In this document: one piece after another, positions 1-7,298 of the stretch | Layout: each line of letters opens with the position of its first letter | Position numbering within the stretch: the stretch's first letter is position 1 | NCBI GenBank assembly: GCA_903873715.1 | Contig: CAIQPS010000098.1 | Coordinates: 1-39,318 of the forward strand | Direction of reading: 5' to 3' | Length of the DNA: 39,318 bases | DNA from: an uncultured Actinomycetes bacterium | GTDB taxonomy: Bacteria; Actinomycetota; Thermoleophilia; RBG-16-64-13 | Notes under the pieces: generated by a model | The model's database searches: none | What the model was told of the DNA's origin: nothing | The model's input: only the letters and a program-made list of their open reading frames with translations | Made by a program: the position numbers and the translations under genes

Positions 1-1
1 C

Positions 2-130
2 GACGCCGCTGCTCAGACTGCCAAGAAACTGACCTCCACCATCGACAAAGCCGCCGCGCATAACGCTATTCATAGCAACAATGCGGCGCGCAAGAAGTCG
101 AGGGTGGCGCGTCTGCTCTCCCAGCTCTAA
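2..130 (+). CDS. rpsT: 30S ribosomal protein S20, C-terminal part (5' end outside window)
   Basis: The frame starting at base 2 is open to the TAA at 128-130 and encodes 42 residues. They are rich in Lys/Ala and end in AARKKSRVARLLSQL, matching the conserved C-terminal helix of bacterial S20 (AARKKSRL type). S20 binds 16S rRNA in the body of the small subunit. The start lies left of the window. The gene converges on holA, the usual actinobacterial arrangement (rpsT facing holA-comEC-comEA), which supports the call. Only a weak hairpin follows it (GGGGC at 151-155 against GCCCC at 160-164), with no T-run. Confidence 0.9.
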   Translation, partial: DAAAQTAKKLTSTIDKAAAHNAIHSNNAARKKSRVARLLSQL

Positions 131-232
131 GCGCCGCTTCCCCACCGCCCGGGGCTTCCGCCCCCACTCACGCCGGTCGCTCGCGCGTCCTGTCCGCGCG
201 CCGTACCTACACGCCCCGATCGCGCGCCTCGC

Positions 233-1246
233 TCACGCACCCAAGAGGCGCCCGAGACACAACTGGAACTCCATGTCGTCGGGCAGGTAGCCCATGCCTT
301 TCATGCGCGCATCGGTATCGGCCAGAACGGCCAGCCGACGGGCTATGCCCTCCGCCCCCAGGCGGCCTGCCTGCTCGAACAGCTTGCGGGCCGGGAACGA
401 CTTGAGCTTCATCTCGGACTGGATGGCATCCCGGTTGTAGCCGGCGTCACGCAGCGCCGCCACCCTTGAGAGTTGCTGGAAATGCCTGAGGATGCGGTAG
501 AAGAGCACCTCGTTCCTCTCCCCTGAGCTGAGCAGTTCGTCGGCGGCCGAGAAGGCTGCGGCTCCACGGCCGAGGGCCAGCGAGTCGAGCAGGTCGAAGA
601 TGCTGGCCTCCACGGTCGCGTTGGTGAGCAGCCGGATGTCGTCGTCGGTGATCGCCCGTCCGTCCGCGTAGAGGTCGAGCTTCTCGATCTCCCTCAGCAG
701 GATGCTCTGGTTGTCGCCGCAACGCTCCACCAGGTACCGCGCCTCGCGCATGCCCAGCCTGATCCGCATGCGGGCGGCCTCCTGGACCAGCCAGGAAGGC
801 ATCTCGCCCTCCTTAGGAGCCAGGAACTCGAGGATCTGGCCCTGCTTCTGCATGGCGGAGCGCAGCGGGTCGGAAGGGGTCAGCTTCTCGGCCACCAAGG
901 CGAGACAGGCGTCCGGCGCCGGCGATGCCATGTAGGCCGCTATCTGCTCCTTGTCGGCCTTCGGCCAGGAATCGGCGTGGTGGACGAGCACCAGCCGGGT
1001 CCCACCGAGGAAGGCCATGGTGTTCGCGGCGTTCACGATGTCGACGCCGCTGCTGTCGCCCGCTTCGAACTCGGAGATGTTGAGGTCAGACCCCGATTCC
1101 TCGATGATCCGCTGCTTGAGCCGCTTCAGGGCGAGGCCGATCTTCGGCAGGTCGTCACCCACGATCAGATAGCCCGCTCGCAGCGGGTCTTTGGCGGCTT
1201 TGGGAGCGGGCCCCTGGGGAGCACCGCCTCGGGGAGCGTCGGTCAT
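233..1246 (-). CDS. holA: DNA polymerase III delta subunit
   Basis: A 337-residue protein of the HolA family, the clamp-loader subunit that opens the beta sliding clamp. After an Ala/Pro/Lys-rich N-terminal stretch of about 25 residues, the family pattern begins at AGYLIVGDDLPKIG. It continues through the FLGGTRLVLVHHADSW segment and the helical C-terminal half typical of delta. The ATG at 1246 overlaps the comEC stop (ATGA), so translation is probably coupled. The frame stays open to 1639, but that part lies inside the comEC C-terminus and has no family similarity I can see, so I start at 1246. It is the last gene of comEA-comEC-holA and faces rpsT. Confidence 0.93.
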   Translation of the reverse strand: MTDAPRGGAPQGPAPKAAKDPLRAGYLIVGDDLPKIGLALKRLKQRIIEESGSDLNISEFEAGDSSGVDIVNAANTMAFLGGTRLVLVHHADSWPKADKEQIAAYMASPAPDACLALVAEKLTPSDPLRSAMQKQGQILEFLAPKEGEMPSWLVQEAARMRIRLGMREARYLVERCGDNQSILLREIEKLDLYADGRAITDDDIRLLTNATVEASIFDLLDSLALGRGAAAFSAADELLSSGERNEVLFYRILRHFQQLSRVAALRDAGYNRDAIQSEMKLKSFPARKLFEQAGRLGAEGIARRLAVLADTDARMKGMGYLPDDMEFQLCLGRLLGA

Positions 1247-4020
1247 CGCGCCTCGGTCCTCTCGGTCGCGACGGCGATCGCGCCGTCGTCCAAGGTCAAG
1301 GATACCCAACCAACACGGTCGGTGCGAAGCGCCGGTACGGCCGCCGCCGCGAGGGCGATCATTGTCCCCGGAGCAGGGTGCCCGAAGGTGTTGTCCTTGC
1401 CCACCGATATGACCGCCGACCTGGGACGTAGCGCGCCGAGCAGGGGGTCGCTCACCGCGCCCCGGCTGCCGTGATGACCCACCATGAACACGTCCACCGG
1501 ACCCAGCCCGTAGCGGACGAGCGTGTCCGCCTCGGCGTCGCCCGTCAAAAGAAGGCTGCCGCCGCCCGCTTCGAGCCGCACGACTATGGAGCCGGCGTTC
1601 AACTCGTCGCCCGTAGGCGGACTGTGACCCTCCCCCCACGGCTCCGGGCCGTCCACGAGCACGATCGGCTTGGCCGGCGCGTAGAGCCTCACCGTGACGC
1701 CGTAGAAGGAGAAGACCTCACCCGAGGTGGCGAGGGCAAGCCGGGTGCCCTTCTTCTGGAAGGCCGCCCTCATCTCCAGGTACTGTCCCGCCTCGGAGGC
1801 GCCGCTCGATTCGCCCGAGGACCATTCTCCGACCGGCCCGCCGCCCTTCTTCCCGCCGCTCGCCGAGCCGCCGGCGTCAGCGCCCGAAGCCCCGCCTCCA
1901 ACCGGCTCCACCAGGGACACCCTGTCCATGAAGACCCCCACATCCAGCGAACCGGTGGCCTCCGCCAACCCCGCGAAGTGATCGGCGTGAGGATGGGAGA
2001 TGACGACCAGGTCGAGGTGCTTCACCCCGAGCGCCCGTAGCTGTGCCTCCAGGCCGCAGCCCGCCGGCCCGCCGTCGAACAGAGCGGAACGATGGTCGGG
2101 TGTGCGCACGAGGACGGCCGTTCCCTGGCCCACATCGAGCACCCTCACCTCCACGTTCGACGGCCAGGTGTTGCCGCCCGCCAGGTACTGGGCCGACCGG
2201 ACCGCGGCCGCGGAAGCGGGATACAGTCCGGCGCCTGCTCCCGCGGCCGCGACGACCAAGAGGATCGCCATCGCCGCGGCCGCACCCCGTCTGCGCGGCC
2301 GATGCCGGCGCAGCCAGGCCGCCCCCTCCGCAAGACCGGGCAACCGCAGGCCCCACGGTGCGTGGGCGGCCCTCCCGGTCAGCGCGAGCGCGGCGGGTAG
2401 CGCCAGCACCGCGGCGCACACCCCCATGGCCACCATCCCGAGACGGCGCGCCTCCAGTACCGGGACCCGCGCGCAGAGGACGGACACCATCACCCCCCAC
2501 ATCATGGGGAGCGAGGCGGCGGTGTCGAAGGCCACGCTGAACCCGTTCCACAGGAAGCCCAGCAGCACCGCTCCCATCCCCAGGCCGGTCACCGCACCCA
2601 GCACCGGCACCACGAGCAGATTGGCCACCGGCGAGATGAGTGACGTCCGGCCGAACACCACCATCGACACGGGGGCCGTGCCCACGGTGGCGGCCACAGA
2701 GACTGCCAGGTTGGCCCTCACGCTCTCCGGCAACCGGCGGAACAGGCGTTCGAACGGGCGGACCAGCCCGAGCATCCCGGCGAAAGCCGAGAACGACAAT
2801 TGGAATCCCACGTCGAACACTGCGAACGGGTTCATGGCCAGCACCACGATGGCGGCAAAGGCCAGGCCCTGCCACTGGTCGCGCCGCCGGCCCACCAGGC
2901 GCCCTCCCAGGACCACCACCATCATCGCCGCCGACCTGACGATCGGAGGAGAAGGCCCGACGAACGGCACCATCAGCAGTGCGGCGCCGGCGGCCAGCAG
3001 GACCCCCGTGCGCCTGGACAAGCGGGCGAACCCGGCTATGGCGATCATGATCGCCGCCAGGCAGGCAACGTGGAGCCCGCTGACTGAGAGCATGTGGGCG
3101 GTGCCGGACCGCCGGAAGGCGTCCATCCACCCTTCGTCGATGCCCACGGTGTCCCCCATGACCACGCCCTGGAGGACCTCGTTGATCCGAGCGTCCGGTC
3201 CGTGGCTCAGGTGCGCCTTCGCGACCTCGCGCAACCGGTCGAACCAGCCGTTCACGCCGCCTCGTCTGCCCAGGACCGTCACCTGCGAGGGAGCATCCAC
3301 CTGCAGGACCACGCGGACCCCCTGGTGGAGCAGGGTCTTGGCCTGGTCGTATCCGGACGCCGACGGACCGTCCGGCGCGGCCAACTCCCCAGACACGGAG
3401 AGGCGGGCGCCCTGGAACAACGCGGTCCCGACGGCGCTTTCTCCAGGCGCGACTTCGAGCAGGACTTTCTCGTGGGCTCCCGCGCCGCCGCCCTCCACAG
3501 CACCCCCGGTGCCCGCGCCGCCCGTCCCGGTGGCGCCCGCGGCGCCCGTCCCTGCCTCGCCCGCGCCCGCCACCGGCGAAAGCCGCACCACTTCAGCGAT
3601 GGCGCTCTGCCAACCGGAGTGGATAGACACCGGCCCGGTGACTACGACCTCCGCACGGACCGTCTCCCCGATCCGTGAGGGCAGCGACCCCGAAAGGAGC
3701 GAGGAGAGGCGCAGGCCGCCCACCAGAAGCCCGGAAGCCGATCCGATGAGCACCACCGAGACCAGCATGAGAGGCAAGGCCGCCCGGACCCCGGGAGCCC
3801 ACTGGCCCAGCGCCTGGCCGGCCAGGGCGCCGGCCAACGCCACCGCGAGAAGCGCGACGGCTACCCTCTGGTGGCCGGGGGCCATGGCGGCCAGCGCCAG
3901 ACCGGCTGCGACCGCAACGGTGGTGCACCGGGCGAGGCCGGCCCGCCGCACGAACCACGAAGCGGCTCCGCGCCGGTCCCCACCCGCCGGTGCCTGGGTG
4001 GACCCGGCGTCGGCGGGCAT
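1243..4020 (-). CDS. comEC: ComEC/Rec2-family competence membrane protein
   Basis: This 925-residue protein is of the DNA-uptake channel type that carries single-stranded DNA across the cytoplasmic membrane. N-terminal hydrophobic segments (about residues 30-115) are followed by an OB-like soluble region. Next comes the competence domain with many membrane helices (about 290-600; the LSVSGLHVACLAAI motif is visible), then a C-terminal metallo-beta-lactamase-like domain. That domain carries HPHADH at residues 676-681 and a later LLLTGDAE motif, consistent with the proposed nuclease role. Two low-complexity Gly/Ala/Ser-rich stretches stand out at about 145-180 and 705-745. The start is one base after the comEA stop (TGA-A-ATG), and the stop overlaps holA. 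Confidence 0.93.
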   Translation of the reverse strand: MPADAGSTQAPAGGDRRGAASWFVRRAGLARCTTVAVAAGLALAAMAPGHQRVAVALLAVALAGALAGQALGQWAPGVRAALPLMLVSVVLIGSASGLLVGGLRLSSLLSGSLPSRIGETVRAEVVVTGPVSIHSGWQSAIAEVVRLSPVAGAGEAGTGAAGATGTGGAGTGGAVEGGGAGAHEKVLLEVAPGESAVGTALFQGARLSVSGELAAPDGPSASGYDQAKTLLHQGVRVVLQVDAPSQVTVLGRRGGVNGWFDRLREVAKAHLSHGPDARINEVLQGVVMGDTVGIDEGWMDAFRRSGTAHMLSVSGLHVACLAAIMIAIAGFARLSRRTGVLLAAGAALLMVPFVGPSPPIVRSAAMMVVVLGGRLVGRRRDQWQGLAFAAIVVLAMNPFAVFDVGFQLSFSAFAGMLGLVRPFERLFRRLPESVRANLAVSVAATVGTAPVSMVVFGRTSLISPVANLLVVPVLGAVTGLGMGAVLLGFLWNGFSVAFDTAASLPMMWGVMVSVLCARVPVLEARRLGMVAMGVCAAVLALPAALALTGRAAHAPWGLRLPGLAEGAAWLRRHRPRRRGAAAAMAILLVVAAAGAGAGLYPASAAAVRSAQYLAGGNTWPSNVEVRVLDVGQGTAVLVRTPDHRSALFDGGPAGCGLEAQLRALGVKHLDLVVISHPHADHFAGLAEATGSLDVGVFMDRVSLVEPVGGGASGADAGGSASGGKKGGGPVGEWSSGESSGASEAGQYLEMRAAFQKKGTRLALATSGEVFSFYGVTVRLYAPAKPIVLVDGPEPWGEGHSPPTGDELNAGSIVVRLEAGGGSLLLTGDAEADTLVRYGLGPVDVFMVGHHGSRGAVSDPLLGALRPRSAVISVGKDNTFGHPAPGTMIALAAAAVPALRTDRVGWVSLTLDDGAIAVATERTEAR

Positions 4021-4021
4021 T

Positions 4022-4732
4022 TCAGAGGGTGACCAGCGGCCGCAACTGCTCCAGCTTGGAATCCCCTATGCCGGGCACGTCTCCGAGTTGGTCGACCGAA
4101 GTGAACGGTCCCTGCGCCTGCCGGAAATCGATGATCTTCTGTGCTAGCGACGGGCCGATGCCCGGCAGCGAATCGAGTTGCTCGAGGGTGGCCGAGTTCA
4201 GGGACACCGGCCCACTCGAGCCGGTGGAGCCTCCACTCCCGCCGCTGCCGCCCGTAAGTACCGGTCCGGACAGCGTCTCGCCGATCTTCGGTACGTATAG
4301 CCGGCAGCCGTCGGTGAGGCGCGAGGCCAATGGGACCGTCTGCTGATCGGCGTCCTGAGCGAAGCCCCCCGCCTGCACGATCGCCTGGAAGGCCCGCGAC
4401 CCGTCGGGCATCTGATAGACGCCCGGTTCGACCACTGCACCCGCCACCTGCACGAAGATGAGAGGCGGTTCGGTGACCGTCGTGGTGACCTCCTGGGTGG
4501 ACGGCCCGCCGACGTTACCGGCGCCTTCCAGCCCGGTTACGTCCAGTACCGTGGCGTCCGGCCCTGTACCCGCACCGAGCGCGTCGACCCCGCCCGACAC
4601 GTCGAGCACCAGAGCATCGGTGTCCGTTCCGCCTGACCCCCGCGCGGCCACCAGGCCTGCCGTCCCGACCGCGAGGACCAGGAACCCGGCTGCGGCGTAT
4701 GCGAGGAGGCGCTTTTTAGGCAGTGCTGTCAT
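4022..4732 (-). CDS. comEA: ComEA-type DNA-binding competence protein
   Basis: A 236-residue exported protein. Lys/Arg residues at 5-9 precede one hydrophobic segment (about 10-30), a membrane anchor. A Gly/Asp/Val-rich stretch and a Thr-rich linker (about 78-92) lead to an SLBB domain (IFVQVAGAVVEPGVYQM onward) and a C-terminal double helix-hairpin-helix (SLPGIGPSLAQKI and DVPGIGDSKLEQL). This is the ComEA architecture, which binds incoming double-stranded DNA outside the membrane and passes it to ComEC. It is the first gene of the operon. A -10-like TACGCT lies six bases upstream of the ATG and there is no Shine-Dalgarno, so the mRNA may be leaderless. Confidence 0.92.
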   Translation of the reverse strand: MTALPKKRLLAYAAAGFLVLAVGTAGLVAARGSGGTDTDALVLDVSGGVDALGAGTGPDATVLDVTGLEGAGNVGGPSTQEVTTTVTEPPLIFVQVAGAVVEPGVYQMPDGSRAFQAIVQAGGFAQDADQQTVPLASRLTDGCRLYVPKIGETLSGPVLTGGSGGSGGSTGSSGPVSLNSATLEQLDSLPGIGPSLAQKIIDFRQAQGPFTSVDQLGDVPGIGDSKLEQLRPLVTL

Positions 4733-4738
4733 GCGGGC

Positions 4739-4744
4739 AGCGTA
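4739..4744 (-). promoter_or_regulatory. Putative -10 of comEA-comEC-holA (leaderless)
   Basis: On the minus strand TACGCT (TAnnnT) is followed by six bases and then the comEA ATG. A start site about seven bases after the -10 would fall on the A of ATG. At a 17-base spacing the -35 position reads GAGGCA, only a weak match. No purine-rich ribosome-binding site precedes the ATG. Confidence 0.4.
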
Positions 4745-4780
4745 CGGCCCGCGAGCGGTCCTGCCTCTACGACCTTGGCA

Positions 4781-5515
4781 CTATCTTGGAAGACCGGGCC
4801 GGTGCCCGGCCCCCAGCGTCTCGGCGAAGAAGGCGGCCACATGCTCGCCGACCTCTTTCTGCCTGTGCTCGAAGAAGTGCCCCGTCCCTTGGAGGACCGT
4901 CAGCCGGTAGTCGACCCCCACCCGGCGCAGAGCGTGGTCCACGACCTCCGGTGGCGCGAGATCGTCGGTCTCGCCGCACAGGGCGAGCACGGGCCCCTTG
5001 AAGGCCGACAGCCCATCGAGGACCCCGGGCGGCGCCTCCTCCCAGTCCACCACGAAGGCGATGAGGGCGAGGGCGTCCACCGGCACGGTGCTGGACCCAG
5101 CCGCCAGTGCGGCCATCATGCTGCCGAACGAGTAACCGGCCAGCCCGAGCGGAGCCCGGCGCCCGCCGGGCGGCTGCGGCAACCGGCCTCGGAGGTACGC
5201 GAGAGCCGCCTCGACGTCGCGGTGCTCGTCGACCCCGCTGTAGTGTCCGCCACTCCTGCCCACCCCGCGGAAGTTGAAGCGCAGGGCGGCGAAGCCCTCG
5301 TCGCGGCAGGCGCGGGCGACACGGAACACCACCGGCTGGGCCATGGTGCCGCCGTAGAGCGGATGTGGATGCGCGATGACGACACCGCCGGCCACGGGGT
5401 GCGGCTGCGCCGGCGCGCCGATGCCGGCCGCCGCCCCGGACGGCTGCGCCGCATCAGGCCACTCGAGTATCCCCTCCAGGCGGTCGTCGCCGGAGAAGAG
5501 GATGGAGTCCGTCAT
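4781..5515 (-). CDS. Alpha/beta hydrolase (dienelactone-hydrolase-like)
   Basis: A 244-residue alpha/beta-hydrolase with a complete visible catalytic set. The nucleophile elbow GYSFGS has Ser129, an acid is in CGETDDLAP (Asp184 or Asp185), and His213 is in GTGHFFEH. HPHPLYGGTM near residues 49-58 and FNFRGVGRSGGHYSG at 80-94 match the COG2945-like cytoplasmic hydrolase group. The substrate is not predictable. The ATG at 5515 overlaps the yajQ stop (ATGA), so the two are translationally coupled. The frame is open upstream to 6631 but lies there within yajQ and the antisense of the M23 gene, so the long version is rejected. Confidence 0.88.
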   Translation of the reverse strand: MTDSILFSGDDRLEGILEWPDAAQPSGAAAGIGAPAQPHPVAGGVVIAHPHPLYGGTMAQPVVFRVARACRDEGFAALRFNFRGVGRSGGHYSGVDEHRDVEAALAYLRGRLPQPPGGRRAPLGLAGYSFGSMMAALAAGSSTVPVDALALIAFVVDWEEAPPGVLDGLSAFKGPVLALCGETDDLAPPEVVDHALRRVGVDYRLTVLQGTGHFFEHRQKEVGEHVAAFFAETLGAGHRPGLPR

Positions 5516-6003
5516 TCGCGGAAGTTCACGTACTGGAGAGGCATCCCCAGGTCGCCTTCCTTGAGGGTGTGGATGGCGTCCTGGAGGTCGTCGCGGTTCT
5601 TGCCGGTGACGCGCACCTCTTCGCCCTGGATGGAGGCCTGGACCTTGAGCTTGGTGTCCTTGATGAGCTTGACCACTTTGCGGGCGGTCTCGATGTCGAT
5701 GCCGTTGGTGATGGTTACGATCTGACGGACCATGTCGCCGCCGGCCTTCTCGTGATCGCCGAACACCAGGGCCTCCGCCTCTATGGAGCGCCGCACCACC
5801 TTGGCGATGAGCATGTCCTTGATGGCCCGCAGTTTCATGTCGTCCTCGCTGAGGACCGTGATCTTGCCTTCCTTGCGGTCCAGATCTATCTGGGTCTTGG
5901 ATCCGCGGAAGTCGAACCTGGTGATGATCTCCTTCTTCACCTGGTTGACCGCGTTGTCCATCTCCTGCATGTCGACCCGGCTGACCACGTCGAAGGACGG
6001 CAT
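5512..6003 (-). CDS. yajQ: YajQ-family nucleotide-binding protein (DUF520)
   Basis: A 163-residue protein starting MPSFDVVSRVDMQEMDNAV, with the RFDFRGSK motif, and ending QYVNFRE. It matches YajQ in length and at both termini. The fold is two ferredoxin-like repeats. Members bind nucleotides or tRNA, and a Xanthomonas homologue is a cyclic-di-GMP effector; whether that holds here is unknown. I chose the ATG at 6003 because AAGGGGGT lies just upstream and the family starts at MPSFD; an in-frame codon at 6024 adds seven non-conserved residues. It is first in a two-gene unit with the hydrolase and divergent from the M23 peptidase gene. Confidence 0.93.
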   Translation of the reverse strand: MPSFDVVSRVDMQEMDNAVNQVKKEIITRFDFRGSKTQIDLDRKEGKITVLSEDDMKLRAIKDMLIAKVVRRSIEAEALVFGDHEKAGGDMVRQIVTITNGIDIETARKVVKLIKDTKLKVQASIQGEEVRVTGKNRDDLQDAIHTLKEGDLGMPLQYVNFRE

Positions 6004-6017
6004 ACGAACCCCCTTGG

Positions 6018-6046
6018 GAGACAATAAGCTTTTCTACCAGTATACT
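6018..6046 (+). promoter_or_regulatory. Promoter of the M23 peptidase gene
   Basis: GAGACA (6018-6023, four of six matches to the consensus -35), a 17-base spacer, and TATACT (6041-6046, a good -10). The ATG at 6054 is eight bases past the -10, so the transcript should start at or one base before the start codon (leaderless). The -10 lies inside the palindrome CAGTATACTG (6038-6047). Confidence 0.6.
6039..6044 (-). promoter_or_regulatory. Putative -10 of yajQ-hydrolase, overlapping the opposite -10
   Basis: Because CAGTATACTG is a perfect palindrome, the minus strand also reads TATACT. A start near 6032 would give yajQ a leader of about 29 bases containing its AAGGGGGT ribosome-binding site. 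No clear -35 is seen on this strand. Confidence 0.45.
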
Positions 6047-6053
6047 GCCGCGC

Positions 6054-7259
6054 ATGTTGCGCATCGGACCGAGAGGGGCCGTGGGCTCGCGAGTGGTGCG
6101 GGCCGCCGTTTTGGTGGTCGCGGCCTCCCTCTTCTTCACACTCATAGGCTCTGCGATACCGGCCGGCTTCGGGATGGCTCCGGCCCAGGCTTCCAGCCTC
6201 TCCCAGGCCCGCAGCGACTTGGCCAAGGCCAAGAAGCAACTCGCATCGCTGCAGGCCAAGCTCGACAAGCTTGCCAAGCAGCAGTCCGACGCCGAGGCGG
6301 ACCTGGAGAGCACCCAGGATGAGATCGCCGCGGTCCAAGGCCGGATCGACACCGCGATGGGTGACCTCACCGCCCTGCGGCAGCGGCTCGCGAGCCGGCT
6401 TGCCGAGATGTACAAGAACCGCGGATCGGATGGCAGCGACCTCCTGAACGTCATCTTCGCAGGAGACGAGACGTCGATCACCGCCGTGATCGAACGGCTC
6501 GCGATGGTCAGCCATATCGCGGGAGCGGACAAGAAGCTCGTGAACTCCGTGGTCGCCAAGGTGAGAGACCTCAAGGCCATGCGCGCCGACCTACAGGCGC
6601 AGAAGACCGCCGAGGTCGGGAAGAACTCCACCTACGTCGCCGCGCGAGAGCGGACGCTCGCGAGCTTGGAGAACGCGAAGGACGACTACAACACCCTGCG
6701 CAAGAAGGTCACCCAGCTCGCCGAGGCGGCCCGCCAGGCCGAACTGGCCGCGCAACAGGCGGCGGAAGCCAAGGCGGCGGCCGCGGCCGCCAGTAAGACG
6801 ACGGGCACCACCACCCGCAAGACCACGACCACTACCGAGCACAAGGTCACCGTGACCGGTGACTTCGTCTTCCCGGTGGACGGGCCCAATAGCTTCAGCG
6901 ACACCTTCGGCGCGCCCCGGTCGGGCGGCCGGACCCATCAGGGCTGCGACATCTTCACCGCCCGCAACACCCCGCTGGTGGCCTGTGTGAGCGGCACCAT
7001 CACCAGCACCAATCCCACGGATTCCGGATTGGGCGGCATCACCATCCACCTGAAGAAGGGGACCACCACCTACTACTACGCCCACCTGTCGTCGATCAAG
7101 GCGGGCATCCATGCGGGGGTGAAAGTCACCGCAGGACAGGTGATCGGGTACGCGGGCAACACGGGCAACGCCAGCGGCGGAGCGGTGCACCTGCACTTCG
7201 AGATCCGGCCGAACGGCGTGGCCATCGACCCGTATCCGATACTGATCCAGTACAGGTAG
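6054..7259 (+). CDS. Secreted coiled-coil M23 family metallopeptidase
   Basis: A 401-residue exported peptidoglycan peptidase (EnvC/NlpD-like layout). A Sec signal with a hydrophobic core (about 18-40) ends in an AQA cleavage site at 44-46. A long Lys/Ala/Gln-rich coiled coil follows (about 48-245), then a Thr-rich linker (about 249-270). The C-terminal M23 (LytM) domain has zinc ligands His295 and Asp299 (HQGCD) and the HLH pair at 379-381; the site is complete, so it is probably active. It would cut peptide crosslinks in the wall, or the coiled coil may restrain it as in division-linked LytM proteins. GTG codons at 6081 and 6093 are alternative starts, but the ATG at 6054 fits the promoter. 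Confidence 0.9.
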   Translation: MLRIGPRGAVGSRVVRAAVLVVAASLFFTLIGSAIPAGFGMAPAQASSLSQARSDLAKAKKQLASLQAKLDKLAKQQSDAEADLESTQDEIAAVQGRIDTAMGDLTALRQRLASRLAEMYKNRGSDGSDLLNVIFAGDETSITAVIERLAMVSHIAGADKKLVNSVVAKVRDLKAMRADLQAQKTAEVGKNSTYVAARERTLASLENAKDDYNTLRKKVTQLAEAARQAELAAQQAAEAKAAAAAASKTTGTTTRKTTTTTEHKVTVTGDFVFPVDGPNSFSDTFGAPRSGGRTHQGCDIFTARNTPLVACVSGTITSTNPTDSGLGGITIHLKKGTTTYYYAHLSSIKAGIHAGVKVTAGQVIGYAGNTGNASGGAVHLHFEIRPNGVAIDPYPILIQYR

Positions 7260-7298
7260 CGGGACCGGCTGCGGCGCGGCCTCGGCCCACAGCGGGGG

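Noticed and set aside
2000-4147. A 715-codon open frame on the plus strand opposite comEC
   Set aside because: It is the mirror of a GC-rich coding frame; the translation is Arg/Pro/Thr/Ala-rich with no domain, while the minus strand has a full ComEC.
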